Of a stretch of 64,000 nucleotides of DNA, positions 13,767 through 24,689 are shown piece by piece. The position numbers were made by a program, and so were the translations under genes. The notes beneath the pieces are model-generated. The model was given only the letters and a program-made list of their open reading frames with translations. It was not told where the DNA came from and ran no database searches. The number at the start of each line of letters is the position of its first letter. The stretch's first letter is position 1. The stretch comes from Tetranychus cinnabarinus (lineage: Eukaryota; Arthropoda; Arachnida; Trombidiformes; Tetranychidae), in assembly GCA_022266195.1 (NCBI GenBank), contig WHVY01000006.1, positions 434,001 to 498,000 of the forward strand. Direction: 5' to 3'.

Positions 13767-13937
13767 ATGAGTACAAAAAAGATATCGATTCTTTTCAGCA
13801 TAGTATGTTTAATGACAAAGGAACTGATAGGCCGAGGCGGTCGCGATGGAAGTGGAACTGGATTAACCCTATTAGTGAAGTTGGTGGTGGAAATGAAAGA
13901 TGTCTTAACCCTCCTATCAGGTTGAGGTTCTGGTCCA
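13767..13937 (+). pseudogene. Chimeric remnant: DUF229 5' end joined to Fmr1 RGG-box exon fragment
   Basis: The ATG at 13767 begins a reading frame matching the start of DUF229 copy 3 (MSTKKISILFSIVCL here, MSRKKISILFSIICL there). At about 13812 the sequence switches to the Fmr1 last exon, corresponding to Fmr1 7567 onward, in a different frame. The frame ends at 13925 after 52 codons. Fmr1 similarity runs to about 13937, then about 325 bases of the Fmr1 original are missing, and it resumes in 3'-flanking sequence. The upstream 60 bases also match the sequence before copy 3. This is the scar of a tandem duplication. The 52-residue product is unlikely to be functional, though its start and promoter could still be transcribed. 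Confidence 0.85.
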
Positions 13938-15197
13938 AGGATCAAACCATCTCGTCCTTAAATGATTTCATTTATTCTCAACTAGTTTTAAAAGAGATAT
14001 AGATCTGTATGATAAGCATTCATCCTTCCAATAGTAAAAAATCCCTTCAATCGAAAATCCAGTAGAACTAAATCATCAGATATCACGAAAAAGTATTTTA
14101 ATGGTTTTTTGATCAAGCCATGAAATCGATGTAATAAGATTTACCAAGAAATCTAATCGTGCTTACTAACTTCATTCATCATCGATAGATGACGCCAATG
14201 TAATAATTTTCTCCATCTCAACGCATTGGCTGAAATTACTCTTCGTCTTTTTAAGTTGAACGACATATAAATGCAAAAATGGCCGTTCAGGATCTAATTG
14301 ATTTGTCAATGATAGTTAATTGATTATACGGAGTTTCATAAACAAATAAATAAAATGTAATAAAAATTAAAACACAAAACATGGATAAGGGACGATTTTT
14401 TTGAACAGATGGCTTTACTATCGCCTATGCGTTGATTTTTGGTTTATGCGTAAATCTATCTTCGAAATCGATATTCAAGTTCGAAAAGTCATATTTGTTC
14501 ATGTTTTTTACATCGTTACTATTTGTTAATCATGGCTGTTGGTTTGTTAACACCATATCATTTATAATTTTGAAATATCTAAATAAATTATGTTATTCAG
14601 TTGCCTGGTCTGTAGTCAAATTGAACAAAATGGAACAAAATTGAACAAAATTTAAGTGTTTTCGGATTCTTTGAAACCTCTGCAAAATCATCATCCTTAT
14701 TTTGACAATAATTTAATCACTTCAATATCTAATCTTGGTCTTCTCTTCATTGAATAATTAATTGATAAACAGTGCCACTGTCCATTTTAATGTCTATCCT
14801 CAACATGAATAATAATAAAGAGGAGTTTCACTATGCTAACTGTACCTTCATATGTTGACTTTACACCATAACGCCGGTTTCTTGATTTTCTAAGCAACAA
14901 ATCGCCAACAGACCGTTTACCAATATTTACCAGATATTTACCGGAGCTTGATTTCTATCCAGTATTCCACGATATTCCTGATGTTCTGTTTATTATTAAA
15001 TCTTCGTTATCTCATCTGGTTTATCTATCTTTTCTCACAGCTCAGTTATCACTTAGTTGCTAACACAACAATCAACCTACATAACTCATTTATACCACTC
15101 CTATTAACATAATTACGTTGATGGTGATCATTTGATCTTGTACACTATCGTTTATGCTAGAAAGAAAAGCTGCTTTGTTTATATTTTTTATGTTCAC
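13813..15197. repeat. Duplicated Fmr1 3' end and flank (second copy of about 7567-9552)
   Basis: Shares long, near-colinear stretches with 7567-7703 and then 8030-9552. Examples are the block around 14220-14330 against 8600-8710, and the DUF229 promoter block around 15050-15197 against 9410-9552. One internal deletion of about 325 bases removes the end of the Fmr1 coding exon and the start of its 3' UTR. It contains no intact gene and now acts as the upstream region of DUF229 copy 2. Confidence 0.85.
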
Positions 15198-18100
15198 ATG
15201 GGTAGAAAGAAGCTATCAACTCTTTTTAGTATAGTATGTTTACTTTTGACTGGAGTTCTGCTCATTACTAACATTTCCATTGATGATGTTGTTACACATG
15301 TTATTAAGAAAAGCCTCTGTTATCCTCGGATGGTCAGCAATACCGATGAATATGATCATGGGAATTCTTCAAATCCTGGATGTATTTTGCCTGAAATTGA
15401 TCCATTTGATCCCGCAATATTGCCTTACATCCACAACGTATCTCTTCACTGTGAGCAATCACCTCAGTTAACTGTTATAAACTCAGATGATCGTTTGGTC
15501 ATCCAGATTCCAGATGATACTCATGAGAGTGTTGATTGTTATTACTCATGGGTATATCGAGCTAAATCTGATGGCGCAGTTTCTTATGGTCCTGTGAAAG
15601 TGATCCCTTCAACCGGTGGTGTTCAATTTGATAGCGATGCAAATGTTGTAAACACTAGCTGTGTCAATCAAAAAACAAAACAAATTATCTATCGCAATAT
15701 TCATTTCCATATTCCTACATTCAAACAACCATCAGTAACCAATTATCAAGCAAATCCATCCGTTATTATTTTAGTGATTGAATCTCTGAGTCGCCTAAGC
15801 TTCCAAAGGTTTATGTCTTCCACTAATCAAGCGATGAACGATATTGGTAATTTTCAACATCTCAGAAGTTTAAATCGTGTCGAAGAAAACTCTTTCCCTA
15901 ATTCAATGGCTTTGCTCGCTGGAATGGCAATCACAGATGATCTAGCTTCGTCATATTATGGAATTCACTGGGATAATAAATTACCTTTCATTTGGAATAC
16001 CTTCAAGGCATCTGGATATGTGACAAGTTTCTTAGAGGATCAACCAATGGCTGGACTGTTCTCATATTACAATCGTGGTTTTCTCAATCGGCCAACAGAT
16101 TTTTATCCAGTTGAATTTTGGTCTCATATGTACCCAGAAGGAACTGCACACATGTACGATCTCTTAGTGAATCCTATTAACTATTGTTTTGAGAAAGTTG
16201 GAAGCAAAGTGGAACTTTTTTTATCAATGTGTTCCAAATTTGTCGAAGATGTGATCAATTTCCAACGGAATCCTTATTTTTTATACGCCTTTTACAGTCA
16301 AATGACCCATGAAGATTTCAATAATTTCCAATTAGTAGATCAACCCGTGGCTCAATTTCTTCTTTCTTTGTCACCTTCAGTGTTGGATAATTCAATTATT
16401 ATTGTTATGGGCGATCATGGGCCTAGAGTTGGAAATGTTACTAAATCTTTAGGTGATCCAACAAATAGCCCATATGCTCGAGTAGAAGGAAGTCTTCCAT
16501 TTTTTGCTATGAGAATCCCAGACTCTTTGGACTCAAAATATCCTCACTTGAGGAAATATCTTTCTTTAAATGAAGATCGACTGACAAGTTGGTTTGATGT
16601 TCATCAGATATTGCTAGACACAGCTCAAGGTAATTAATTTTTTAATTGCTCCAACTCATAATTAAAAAATATATCTAATCTTTCATCCTCCGGTTAATAA
16701 CAGTTTGATATTTCCTCAGACGCCTACAAAAAACCTTTCACATTAAGTGTCTTTTTGAGTCATGTTGCAAAACAAACTTCGTATTTCTTCTCCACAATTT
16801 ATCATTTAAGGTTATTATTATCCTCTTGATATGTAATAACATTATCGATTATCTTGATTTCAATATTTCAATATCTTGGTTATATATATGTAATATTCAA
16901 AACTTTAGTGTTCAAATTAAGAAAGAGAAATGGTCAAAATTATTCTCCTCTTTCTTTATTCTGTCTATTCCCCTGTCTTATTTCTCATTCTTAACAATGG
17001 TCAGAAGGGCAAAACAAATACTTTGTTTTAACTAGAGGATTATTGAGGGGAGTTGAAATGAAGACTCCAAAGTGGTAACTTGAAAATGTCTGGAACTAGT
17101 GCTTGGTTAATTGGACTAGTGCTTATTTAATTATTAGTTTAACTAAATTTTAGTTAATTATAATGGAATTATTGTCCACAAAATGGTTATTATTAATAAA
17201 TGTTATTAAATGGCCAAAATTATTACAAGTCGACAGGATGAAATCTGGGCTGGCTCACCCACATCATCCATTCAATTCATATTATTGAATATTAAAATTA
17301 TTATTAATTCCAATCATGGAAATGAAACTGGACAAGTTACCAATTGAAATGTGGCCATAAATTTATATTAATATATGTTTGAAAAATTATTAAAAGTTGA
17401 CAAAATTGAATCTGGACAAGTTACCCATCGGACAGTTGTGTCCATTAAATTATTATTGGCATTTTATTAAATTATTTAAAATTCTGATTTTAGTATTTGC
17501 TGGACAGATGAACCTGGACCATTCATCAATTGAATTATTATTAAATACTAAAATTGAGGTTCCACTAATCGTGGAAATGGAAATGGTACTTCCGACCTAA
17601 AGTGGGGGGATGTAATATTCAAAACTTTAGTGTTCAAATTAAGAAAGAGAAATGGTCAAAATTATTCTCCTCTTTCTTTATTCTGTCTATTCCCCTGTCT
17701 TATTTCTCATTCTTAACAATGGTCAGAAGGGCAAAACAAATACTTTGTTTTAACTAGAGGATTATTGAGGGGAGTTGAAATGAAGACTCCAAAGTGGTAA
17801 CTTGAAAATGTCTGGAACTAGTGCTTGGTTAATTGGACTAGTGCTTATTTAATTATTAGTTTAACTAAATTTTAGTTAATTATAATGGAATTATTGTCCA
17901 CAAAATGGTTATTATTAATAAATGTTATTAAATGGCCAAAATTATTACATATATTATATATGTTTTACCTTGATATGAATAACTCGCATTTAAATAAACC
18001 TTGCTATTTCATTTTCTATGTCATTTCACAAATCAATGGCTGCAGATCGATTAGATTATGAATTTCTCATATCACTAGTACAGTTAGTGTACTAGTACTA

Positions 18101-19305
18101 GTATAGTTTAGTAACCATTAATTTATCTAGCATAATCAATGTGTTTTTTGTAATTATTTTTTTCTTACTCACTTTTCTATCTTTTCAGGTCATTTCAAAC
18201 CCATTGGAACTCGCAAAGAAACTCCAGTTGCTTATTCAATTTTTCGTGAAGAAATTCCTATCAGTCGGACCTGTGAAGATGCCAACATTAGTCCAGTTTA
18301 CTGTGCCTGTAATGGCAGAGTTGGAATCAATCCCACCTTGAAAAGTTTTCATATTGACGCAGCCAAAGGTTTAGTTAATGAATTGAGAACCGTTTTCCAC
18401 AAAAACAAATGTCGATCAAGGATAACCTTTGAAAAAATATTGTCAGGAGAGGTTAGTTCATTCACCAAGCTTTAACCATTAAATCAAAACCATTACCCTT
18501 TCTATGTGATTTTACTTTGATGGAAAACATTCAACCGTGAAAAGTCATATTTGTTGAATAGATAATGATGTGAAAATTGCTACTTATTGTCAGCCTTTTT
18601 CCTTTACTTTCTCAGGTTAATTCATAATTGATCTTCTGATCGATAAAGTCTATCTAAAATGACATAGTTCATAATTGATTGAACGGATCAAATAATTTAT
18701 TTGATAAAGATCTGTAGCAGATTATTATTTACTTTAGTTGCATTTATGTTTTTTGACATATTCAGCTCGTATAGTCAAATAAAATTTACCAAATGCATGT
18801 AAATAATTTTGGTTTCCATCATTTTTCCATTTTGAGGTCGTGTCTTAATCTGAATGAACTGTAATGAAAATAAAACATTACATAATCTTATTGTTTTTAC
18901 ATTCGCCAGCTGACTTGATTATTGAGATTAATTCAGCTACACATCATAAAATTCAGCTAAGAACTTCAGATCCTGAAATTGTAACATTATTCGTTTATGT
19001 TCCCTTCAAAGCAATGATTTTTTCTAATTCATATTTTCTTTTAATTTTAACAGTTCTTCTATCCACGATCAAATGAAACCTGGTCTACTTACGAAAGAGC
19101 AAATTTAACAATAAAAGTTAAACCAAGTCAAGCTGTGATCACTGGAATGGTGTATCGATCAAGAGATTCAACCGATTATCGTTGGAGTCCTTGGAAGTTT
19201 TACGATCCAACAAACAAATTGAATTCAGCAGAATACACAAAGTATCTCACAAAATTACTTTGCGTTAATCATGTCCTGAAAAATGTAAATGTTGCCATTA
19301 TTTAA
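15198..19305 (+). CDS. DUF229 family protein, copy 2
   Basis: Tandem paralogue of the gene at 9553, predicted as a type II membrane or secreted protein of the alkaline-phosphatase-like DUF229 family. Exons 15198-16629, 18189-18451 and 19054-19305 give 648 residues. I chose the ATG at 15198 because it aligns with the starts of copies 1 and 3; the open frame extends upstream to 15132. The signal anchor, VIESLSR nucleophile element, MGDHGPR metal element, YCACNG motif and AATAAA shortly after the stop (19336) are all retained. Long exon tracts are almost identical to copy 1, including silent sites, while introns and the extreme N-terminus differ more. Intron 1 (16630-18188) hosts a miniature LTR element. 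It looks intact. Function unknown. Confidence 0.88.
16889..17227 (+). repeat. 5' LTR of the TRIM
   Basis: 339 bases, TG...CA. It is followed by the interior beginning AGTCGACAGG. Orientation follows from the purine tract at the opposite end of the interior. Confidence 0.9.
17611..17949 (+). repeat. 3' LTR of the TRIM
   Basis: 339 bases, apparently identical to the 5' copy, directly preceded by the purine tract at about 17599-17610. Confidence 0.9.
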
Positions 19306-19739
19306 ATCTATTAATAATATTAAACACTCAATCAAAATAAACGGTTTTCTACTTTAAAAAAATTGACATCACTCTATCTAATCATCTGGAAGCCAATACT
19401 GCCTGGGTACTTATTTGTTTCCATGACTTCCAGCTCCTGTTTGCTTAAATGACATTTGATATTACGTTGACCGAGAATCAAATGATACTCTTTACTATTT
19501 AAACAGCGATAGAAACATGAGGAACATGTTGGCGTATTTCTATGTTTCTGTAACATGTCGCAAAAAATATAAAGAGCTCATGAATGCTTGCTGCTCATTC
19601 CTACTTATATCAACCAGAAAATTGTGCTCAGAATTTGGGTTAATTTCATTATAAATTGTGCGAAATGTATTTAAGTCTCGCTAATATTTAAAGAAAACCT
19701 AAAACATCTAAACCTAGTTTTTTACATTTTTTAGTCTTC
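19306..19739. other. Spacer between DUF229 copies 2 and 3
   Basis: Contains the copy 2 3' UTR and the copy 3 promoter. Its last part (about 19680-19739) matches 13705-13766, the sequence before the chimeric remnant. Part of it (about 19600-19670) also resembles 22040-22105 downstream of copy 3, suggesting an older duplication. Confidence 0.65.
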
Positions 19740-21978
19740 ATGAGTAGAAAAAAGATCTCGATTCTTTTCAGCATAATATGTTTAATCCTAGCTGTAGTTT
19801 TGTTCATCATCAACATTTCCATGTATGGTAATGTGACACATGTTATCAAGAAAAACTTTTGCTATCCTCAAGTGGCCAGCAATACCGATGAATATGTCGA
19901 TGTAAATTTTTCAATTCCTGGTTGTGTATTCACTAAAATTGATCCATTTGATCCGGTAATATTGCCTTACATCCGCAACGTATCTCTTCACTGTAAGCAA
20001 TCACCTCAGTTAACTGTTATCAACTCAGAAGATCGTTTGGTCATCAAGATTCCAGATGATATCGTTGAAAATGTTGACTGTTACTACTCATGGATATATC
20101 GAAATCAAACTGATTGGAGTATTTCTTACGGCCCAGTGAATGTGATCCCTCCAACCGATGGTGTTCAATTTGAAAACGGTGCAAATGTTGCAAACACTAG
20201 CTGCATCAATCGAAAAACAAAACAAGTCATCTATCGAAATGTTCATTTCCATGTTCCTACATTCGAAAAATCAACATTATCTAAAAATCTAACCAATCCC
20301 TCCGTTATAATTTTAGTGGTTGAATCTCTGGGTCGCCTGAGCTACCAACGCTTTATGCCTGCCATTAATCAGGCGATGCATGATATTGGTAATTTTCATC
20401 ATCTTAAGGGTTTAACTCGTGTTGGTGAAAACTCTTTTCCCAATTCAGTGACTTTGCTTACTGGAGAGATGCTGACTGACCAAGTAGCTCAATACAATGC
20501 AGGTATTGATTGGGACCATGAATTACCTTACATTTGGGATGCATTCAATGAATCTGGTTATGTGACAAGTTTCTTAGAGGATCATCCAATGGCTGGTCTG
20601 TTCTCATATTATAGTCGAGGCTTTCATGAGCCTCCAGTTGATTTTTATCCAACTGAGTATTGGAATCACATGTATCCAAATGGCACTGAGCACTGGTCTG
20701 ATATTTTGAATAATCCTATCAACTATTGTTATGAGAAAGTTGGAAGCAAAGTGGAACTCTTTTTATCAATGTGTTTCAAATTTGCCGAAGATGTGATCAA
20801 TCGCCAACGGAATCCTTATTTTTTATATGCCTTTTATAGCCAAATGACCCATGATGACTTCAATAATTTTCAAATGATTGATCAACCTGTGGCTCAGTTT
20901 CTTCGCTCTTTATCACCTTCAGTGTTGGATAATTCAATTGTTATTTTCATGGGTGATCATGGACCTAGAATTGGTAGATGGGTTCAGCCTTGGGGCGATC
21001 AAATTGAGAATCCATATGCTCGAGCAGAAGGAAGTCTTCCATTTTTCGCCATTAGAATCCCAGACTCTTTGGACTCAAAATATCCTCATTTGAGGAAATA
21101 TCTTGCCTTAAATGAAAATCGACTGTCAAGTTGGTATGATATTCATCAAGTATTGGTAGACACAGCTCAAGGTAATTAATTTTGTATTGATCCAACTCCG
21201 ATTCGAATATTATCAGATTAAAAAATATCTCAATTCAATGTTAGCTTTTTTGATAAAAATGGATAATTATGTCAATTATCTAGATTAACCATTACTAATA
21301 GTTCTCTCTCTTTTTTCGTCCTCTTCAGGTAAATTCCAACCAGTTGGAATTCGCACAGACATTCCAGTTGCTTATTCACTTTTTCGCGAAGAGATTCCTA
21401 TCAGTCGTACCTGTGAAGATGCTAACATCAGCCAAGATTACTGCGTCTGCAATGGAAAAGTTGGAGTCAGTGTTAGCAGTAGACGTTTCCCTATTGATGC
21501 TGCTAAATGTTTAATTGGTGAATTGAAAACCATTTTTCAAGAAAATAACTGTCGATCCAATGTAACCTTTCGCAAAATAGTATCAGGAGCGGTTAGTATA
21601 TTCACTAATCTTTCAATTTATCGTTAAACATCACCATTATCAAGATTTACCATTTACAATTATCAATAACTTCCCCGTCTTTTTCAATGACCTTTTCTAA
21701 TTCATGTTTTCTTTTAATTTTGACAGTATTTCTTTCCACGAGCAAATGAATCTTGGTCGACTTATGAAAGGGCTAATTTTACAATCCAAGTTGAGCCAAG
21801 TCAGGCTAAGATCACTGCGGTTATTCATCGATCAAAAGATGCAAATGATTATAACTGGAGTCCATGGAAGTTTCATGATCCAACAAACAAATTGAATTCA
21901 ACAGAATATACAAAGAATCTCACAAAATTACTTTGTGTTGACCATGACCTGGAAAATGTAAATGTTACCATTGTCTAA
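19740..21978 (+). CDS. DUF229 family protein, copy 3 (more diverged)
   Basis: Third tandem member of the alkaline-phosphatase-like DUF229 cluster. Exons 19740-21171, 21329-21591 and 21727-21978 give 648 residues with the same phases as copies 1 and 2, but introns of only 157 and 135 bases. The N-terminal signal anchor begins MSRKKISILF. The nucleophile element is VVESLGR, where copies 1 and 2 have VIESLSR, and the metal element MGDHGPR is kept. The C-terminal cysteine motif reads YCVCNG. AATAAA occurs at 21997. The short introns and greater divergence suggest the lineage split before the copy 1/copy 2 duplication. It looks intact. Substrate and role are unknown. Confidence 0.88.
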
Positions 21979-23111
21979 CCTATTAAAACTCAATCAAATA
22001 AACGAATGATTTTGAATGGATTCATGAAAAGCTTATTTTATCATCTTATTATATCAATCAAAAATTGTACGAATAATCGGGTTAATTTCAGTATTTATTG
22101 TGCAGTTCGGAGCAAATTGATTGGAAATCTGTTACATTGGTCCGATCAACCCATAATCGTCTGCTCAAAAAGACTTGTCTTCAGAACGATGTATCGCTGG
22201 TTAGGATTATAGCTGCTGTTCAGTTATTAGCGCTCCATAAATTAAATTTTATGATTTGTATTCAAACAGTGAATCAGGTGAACATGACCTACTAAATATG
22301 TTATGTTAATTTAAAAGTAAACTTGTAGCGAAGTATTAATATTATGTTAAGCGTTAATTAAGTTATCAGCTGCAATTGCCTAAATAGAAAGTGTATGTTC
22401 AATCTCCTCGAAATCCCCTTTTGAACTCGCTCTCATGTATTTCATGCATTCATACAATGTTTCATTACTGACTTGGAAATTCAGGTTTGGGTTAAATCGG
22501 GAAAAAATTTCATTGGAAAGTTTTTCATTGTATTTCTACTAATTAGTTCTACTTCTCATCTTGTAGACCGATTTTATAGCAATTTGTCTAGTAACGGTAA
22601 AAATAATCGATCAAGATGGATGGTTTTGTATCAATTTTAACCATGATTTATCAAACTGATTGAATAATGTAAGTGATTAATCAATAAGTTCAGAAAACTC
22701 TTGGTAACGTTAGGCTTTGTACTGGTTATTAAACCAGTTGAAAATTGCGTCAATGATGCCAAACCTATTTTGGTAGTTTAATTGGGGCTTATGATTGTTT
22801 TAAAATTGATGACATACTTGGTATCATTTAAAAACATTCAAATTTTTGGACTTTTGTTCAAAAAAAAATTATTCTTGGATGATCAACGTCACCAAGGAAA
22901 CAACCTCTTCTTTGTTCTCAAAGAGGTGGGATTATTGTTCAGTCGTGAATCACTACTAGTGAAGTCTGGTGTTTATCTGAGCTTTCTAGAGATAAATTTT
23001 CTTTTATTTTCTAATTTAAACTTGAATTTAATCTATTATTATTATTGTCATTATCAACATAATAGATTAATTGATACTCACCATCAACCAGTTGGCTTTT
23101 CATTCACAAAT
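21979..23111. other. Intergenic region between DUF229 copy 3 and the ZNF830-like gene
   Basis: No supportable gene. The open frame continuing upstream of 23112 from 22782 has no start other than TTG and no recognisable domain, so I treat it as 5' sequence of the next gene. Confidence 0.6.
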
Positions 23112-23834
23112 ATGGCCTACCAAGGTAAGATATCAAACATTTCTTATTTACAAATATTTGTTAAACACTACTCATGTTTCTTTCCAATAAATATATTATC
23201 CTCTAATCTTACAGGTATTCAGAATCAAAAATTTAAAATCCATCTCAACAAAAAAGAGCTCAGCAATAATCAAGATTCATCCACAATTGTGTCCACTCAA
23301 AGATTGCTTGGACTGATTGATACAGATAATACAACAAACGAAGAACCTAATAGAAAGAAAAGAAAAATGTATCCAGAATCTCGAACAGACCCAGATGGTG
23401 AATCAGATGGTAAAGAAGATGATGCTGCTATGCCTAGACCAGTAGAACTTCCAAAAGGGTTTTTTGATGATCCCAAAGCTGATGCTAAAATTAGAAACAA
23501 TCCTTATAAGGATCCCATTGATGAGGAAATGGATCTCTTTAAAAAAGCTATTGCCGAGGAATCATATAAAGCTCAAACCATGGTTGAAGAATCTTTAGAG
23601 GAAATTAATATCGACCGAGATTTCGATGAAATTGAGGATCAGTACAACAAATGGGCCAAAGTCAATGAATTAGAAAAAATGAAAGCTGAAAAGTTGAAAG
23701 CTAAATTAGCATCTGGATCTAGAGATTCATATATAAACGACATTAGTGAAGAAGATCTTGATTTAGCAGACATAAATGTCTTCTCTAAATGGCGTGCTAA
23801 ATCTATCGAGTTAAATTCCAGAGTTTACTCATGA
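23112..23834 (+). CDS. ZNF830/CCDC16-like protein lacking the zinc finger
   Basis: Probable homologue of ZNF830 (CCDC16), a nuclear spliceosome-associated protein. With a 90-base intron (GTAAG at 23125, ACAG ending 23214) the product is 210 residues, from exons 23112-23124 and 23215-23834. The intron is a multiple of three without stops, so retention would give an in-frame 240-residue form. Visible content: a basic KKRK patch, the family-like LPKGFFDDPKADAK segment, an acidic DPIDEEMDLFKK region, a charged helical DEIEDQYNKWAKV segment and a C-terminal FSKWRAKSIE. The N-terminal C2H2 finger of ZNF830 proteins is not found here or upstream. AATAAA lies at 24041. The assignment rests on the C-terminal half only. 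Confidence 0.65.
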   Translation: MAYQGKISNISYLQIFVKHYSCFFPINILSSNLTGIQNQKFKIHLNKKELSNNQDSSTIVSTQRLLGLIDTDNTTNEEPNRKKRKMYPESRTDPDGESDGKEDDAAMPRPVELPKGFFDDPKADAKIRNNPYKDPIDEEMDLFKKAIAEESYKAQTMVEESLEEINIDRDFDEIEDQYNKWAKVNELEKMKAEKLKAKLASGSRDSYINDISEEDLDLADINVFSKWRAKSIELNSRVYS

Positions 23835-24689
23835 AAAAATTCAAGTTAAAGATTTACAAAGTATACTTCGGTTAGCAAGTTAATCTCGTCTAGTTAAGAA
23901 CACTTATATTTTGTCCACAAAACCCATTTCACTTTCTCTGGTGTTTTGTCAAACCATTATGAATTATTTCTCGTGTTTGTCTTTAATTTATTAGCCTTTT
24001 TATTGTGATCCTATCCATTTTTGCTTATTTTCATCTATTTAATAAAATTTCGGTTGCTTTGAAATTTTTGACTATAATACAAACCCGTCCCGAATTTACA
24101 TCGATTACTTTTTACTCAAAGCCCGTAAGACGCACGCAAAGAAACTGCAATTTGTTGGCATTTTTTATTTATTAAAAAGAATTAGATTGATCCATGAAAC
24201 ATATAATTTGATAACAGTTTCATAACTATGCAATAAATAGTCAAATCAAAACCCTAGTTAAGCATATAAAGTTCGAAAGAAACATAATGCTCAGAAACAA
24301 ATTACAGAAAAGGTTGATGGGTGATTATAATTCAATATTGGATATCATCAGTAAACACCTGAATGGTTTTTCAGAAATAGGAATGATTAGGGATATTAGT
24401 GATTTACTGAAAATAGTATAAAAATATATCAACAATTGAAAATAAATGATATTTTACAAATGAATATGTGCATGAAGAGTCATATTGAAAGGAAGGGGAA
24501 ATTATACGCAAAACAAGAAGATGCATACTTTAGTGCTGAATTGTAATAACAGAATTCATAACAATTTCAATGTAGATTATAAATCGTTACAGCGAACAGA
24601 TACAGATTATTCTAGATTATTCTTTATGGAGGAATTGAAGCAGAAAAATAACTTTTCATCCTTTTTTCGTTTCATGGTTACAAAAATTA
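23835..24689. other. Convergent 3' region between the ZNF830-like gene and VAMP
   Basis: Holds the 3' UTRs of two genes facing each other. AATAAA on + is at 24041, and a TTTATT at about 24165 could be the minus-strand signal. No further gene is seen; the frame at 24485-24700 has no recognisable content. Confidence 0.6.

Larger units (their letters stand above)
16889..17949. mobile_element. TRIM-type miniature LTR retroelement (non-autonomous)
   Basis: Two direct repeats, 16889-17227 and 17611-17949, are each 339 bases, begin TG, end CA, and look identical by eye. The 383-base interior has no coding capacity and ends with a purine-rich tract (AAAGTGGGGGGA) directly before the 3' repeat, the expected position of a polypurine tract. 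TATA occurs directly outside both ends, a possible target-site duplication in an AT-rich setting. I see no clear TGG-type primer-binding site after the 5' repeat. It lies in intron 1 of DUF229 copy 2 and is absent from the matching intron of copy 1. Matching LTRs imply a recent insertion, mobilised by an element elsewhere. Confidence 0.92.

Noticed and set aside
13754..14002. 82-codon frame across the duplication junction
   Set aside because: It starts at TTG, runs in a frame different from both parent genes on the DUF229 side, and is explained by the duplication scar.
15132..15197. N-terminal extension of DUF229 copy 2
   Set aside because: Copies 1 and 3 start at the position equivalent to 15198, and the extension is just homologous promoter DNA that happens to be open.
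22782..23111. Upstream extension of the ZNF830-like frame from a TTG at 22782
   Set aside because: No ATG, no recognisable domain and AT-driven Phe/Leu/Ile composition. The ATG at 23112 is followed by a good splice donor.
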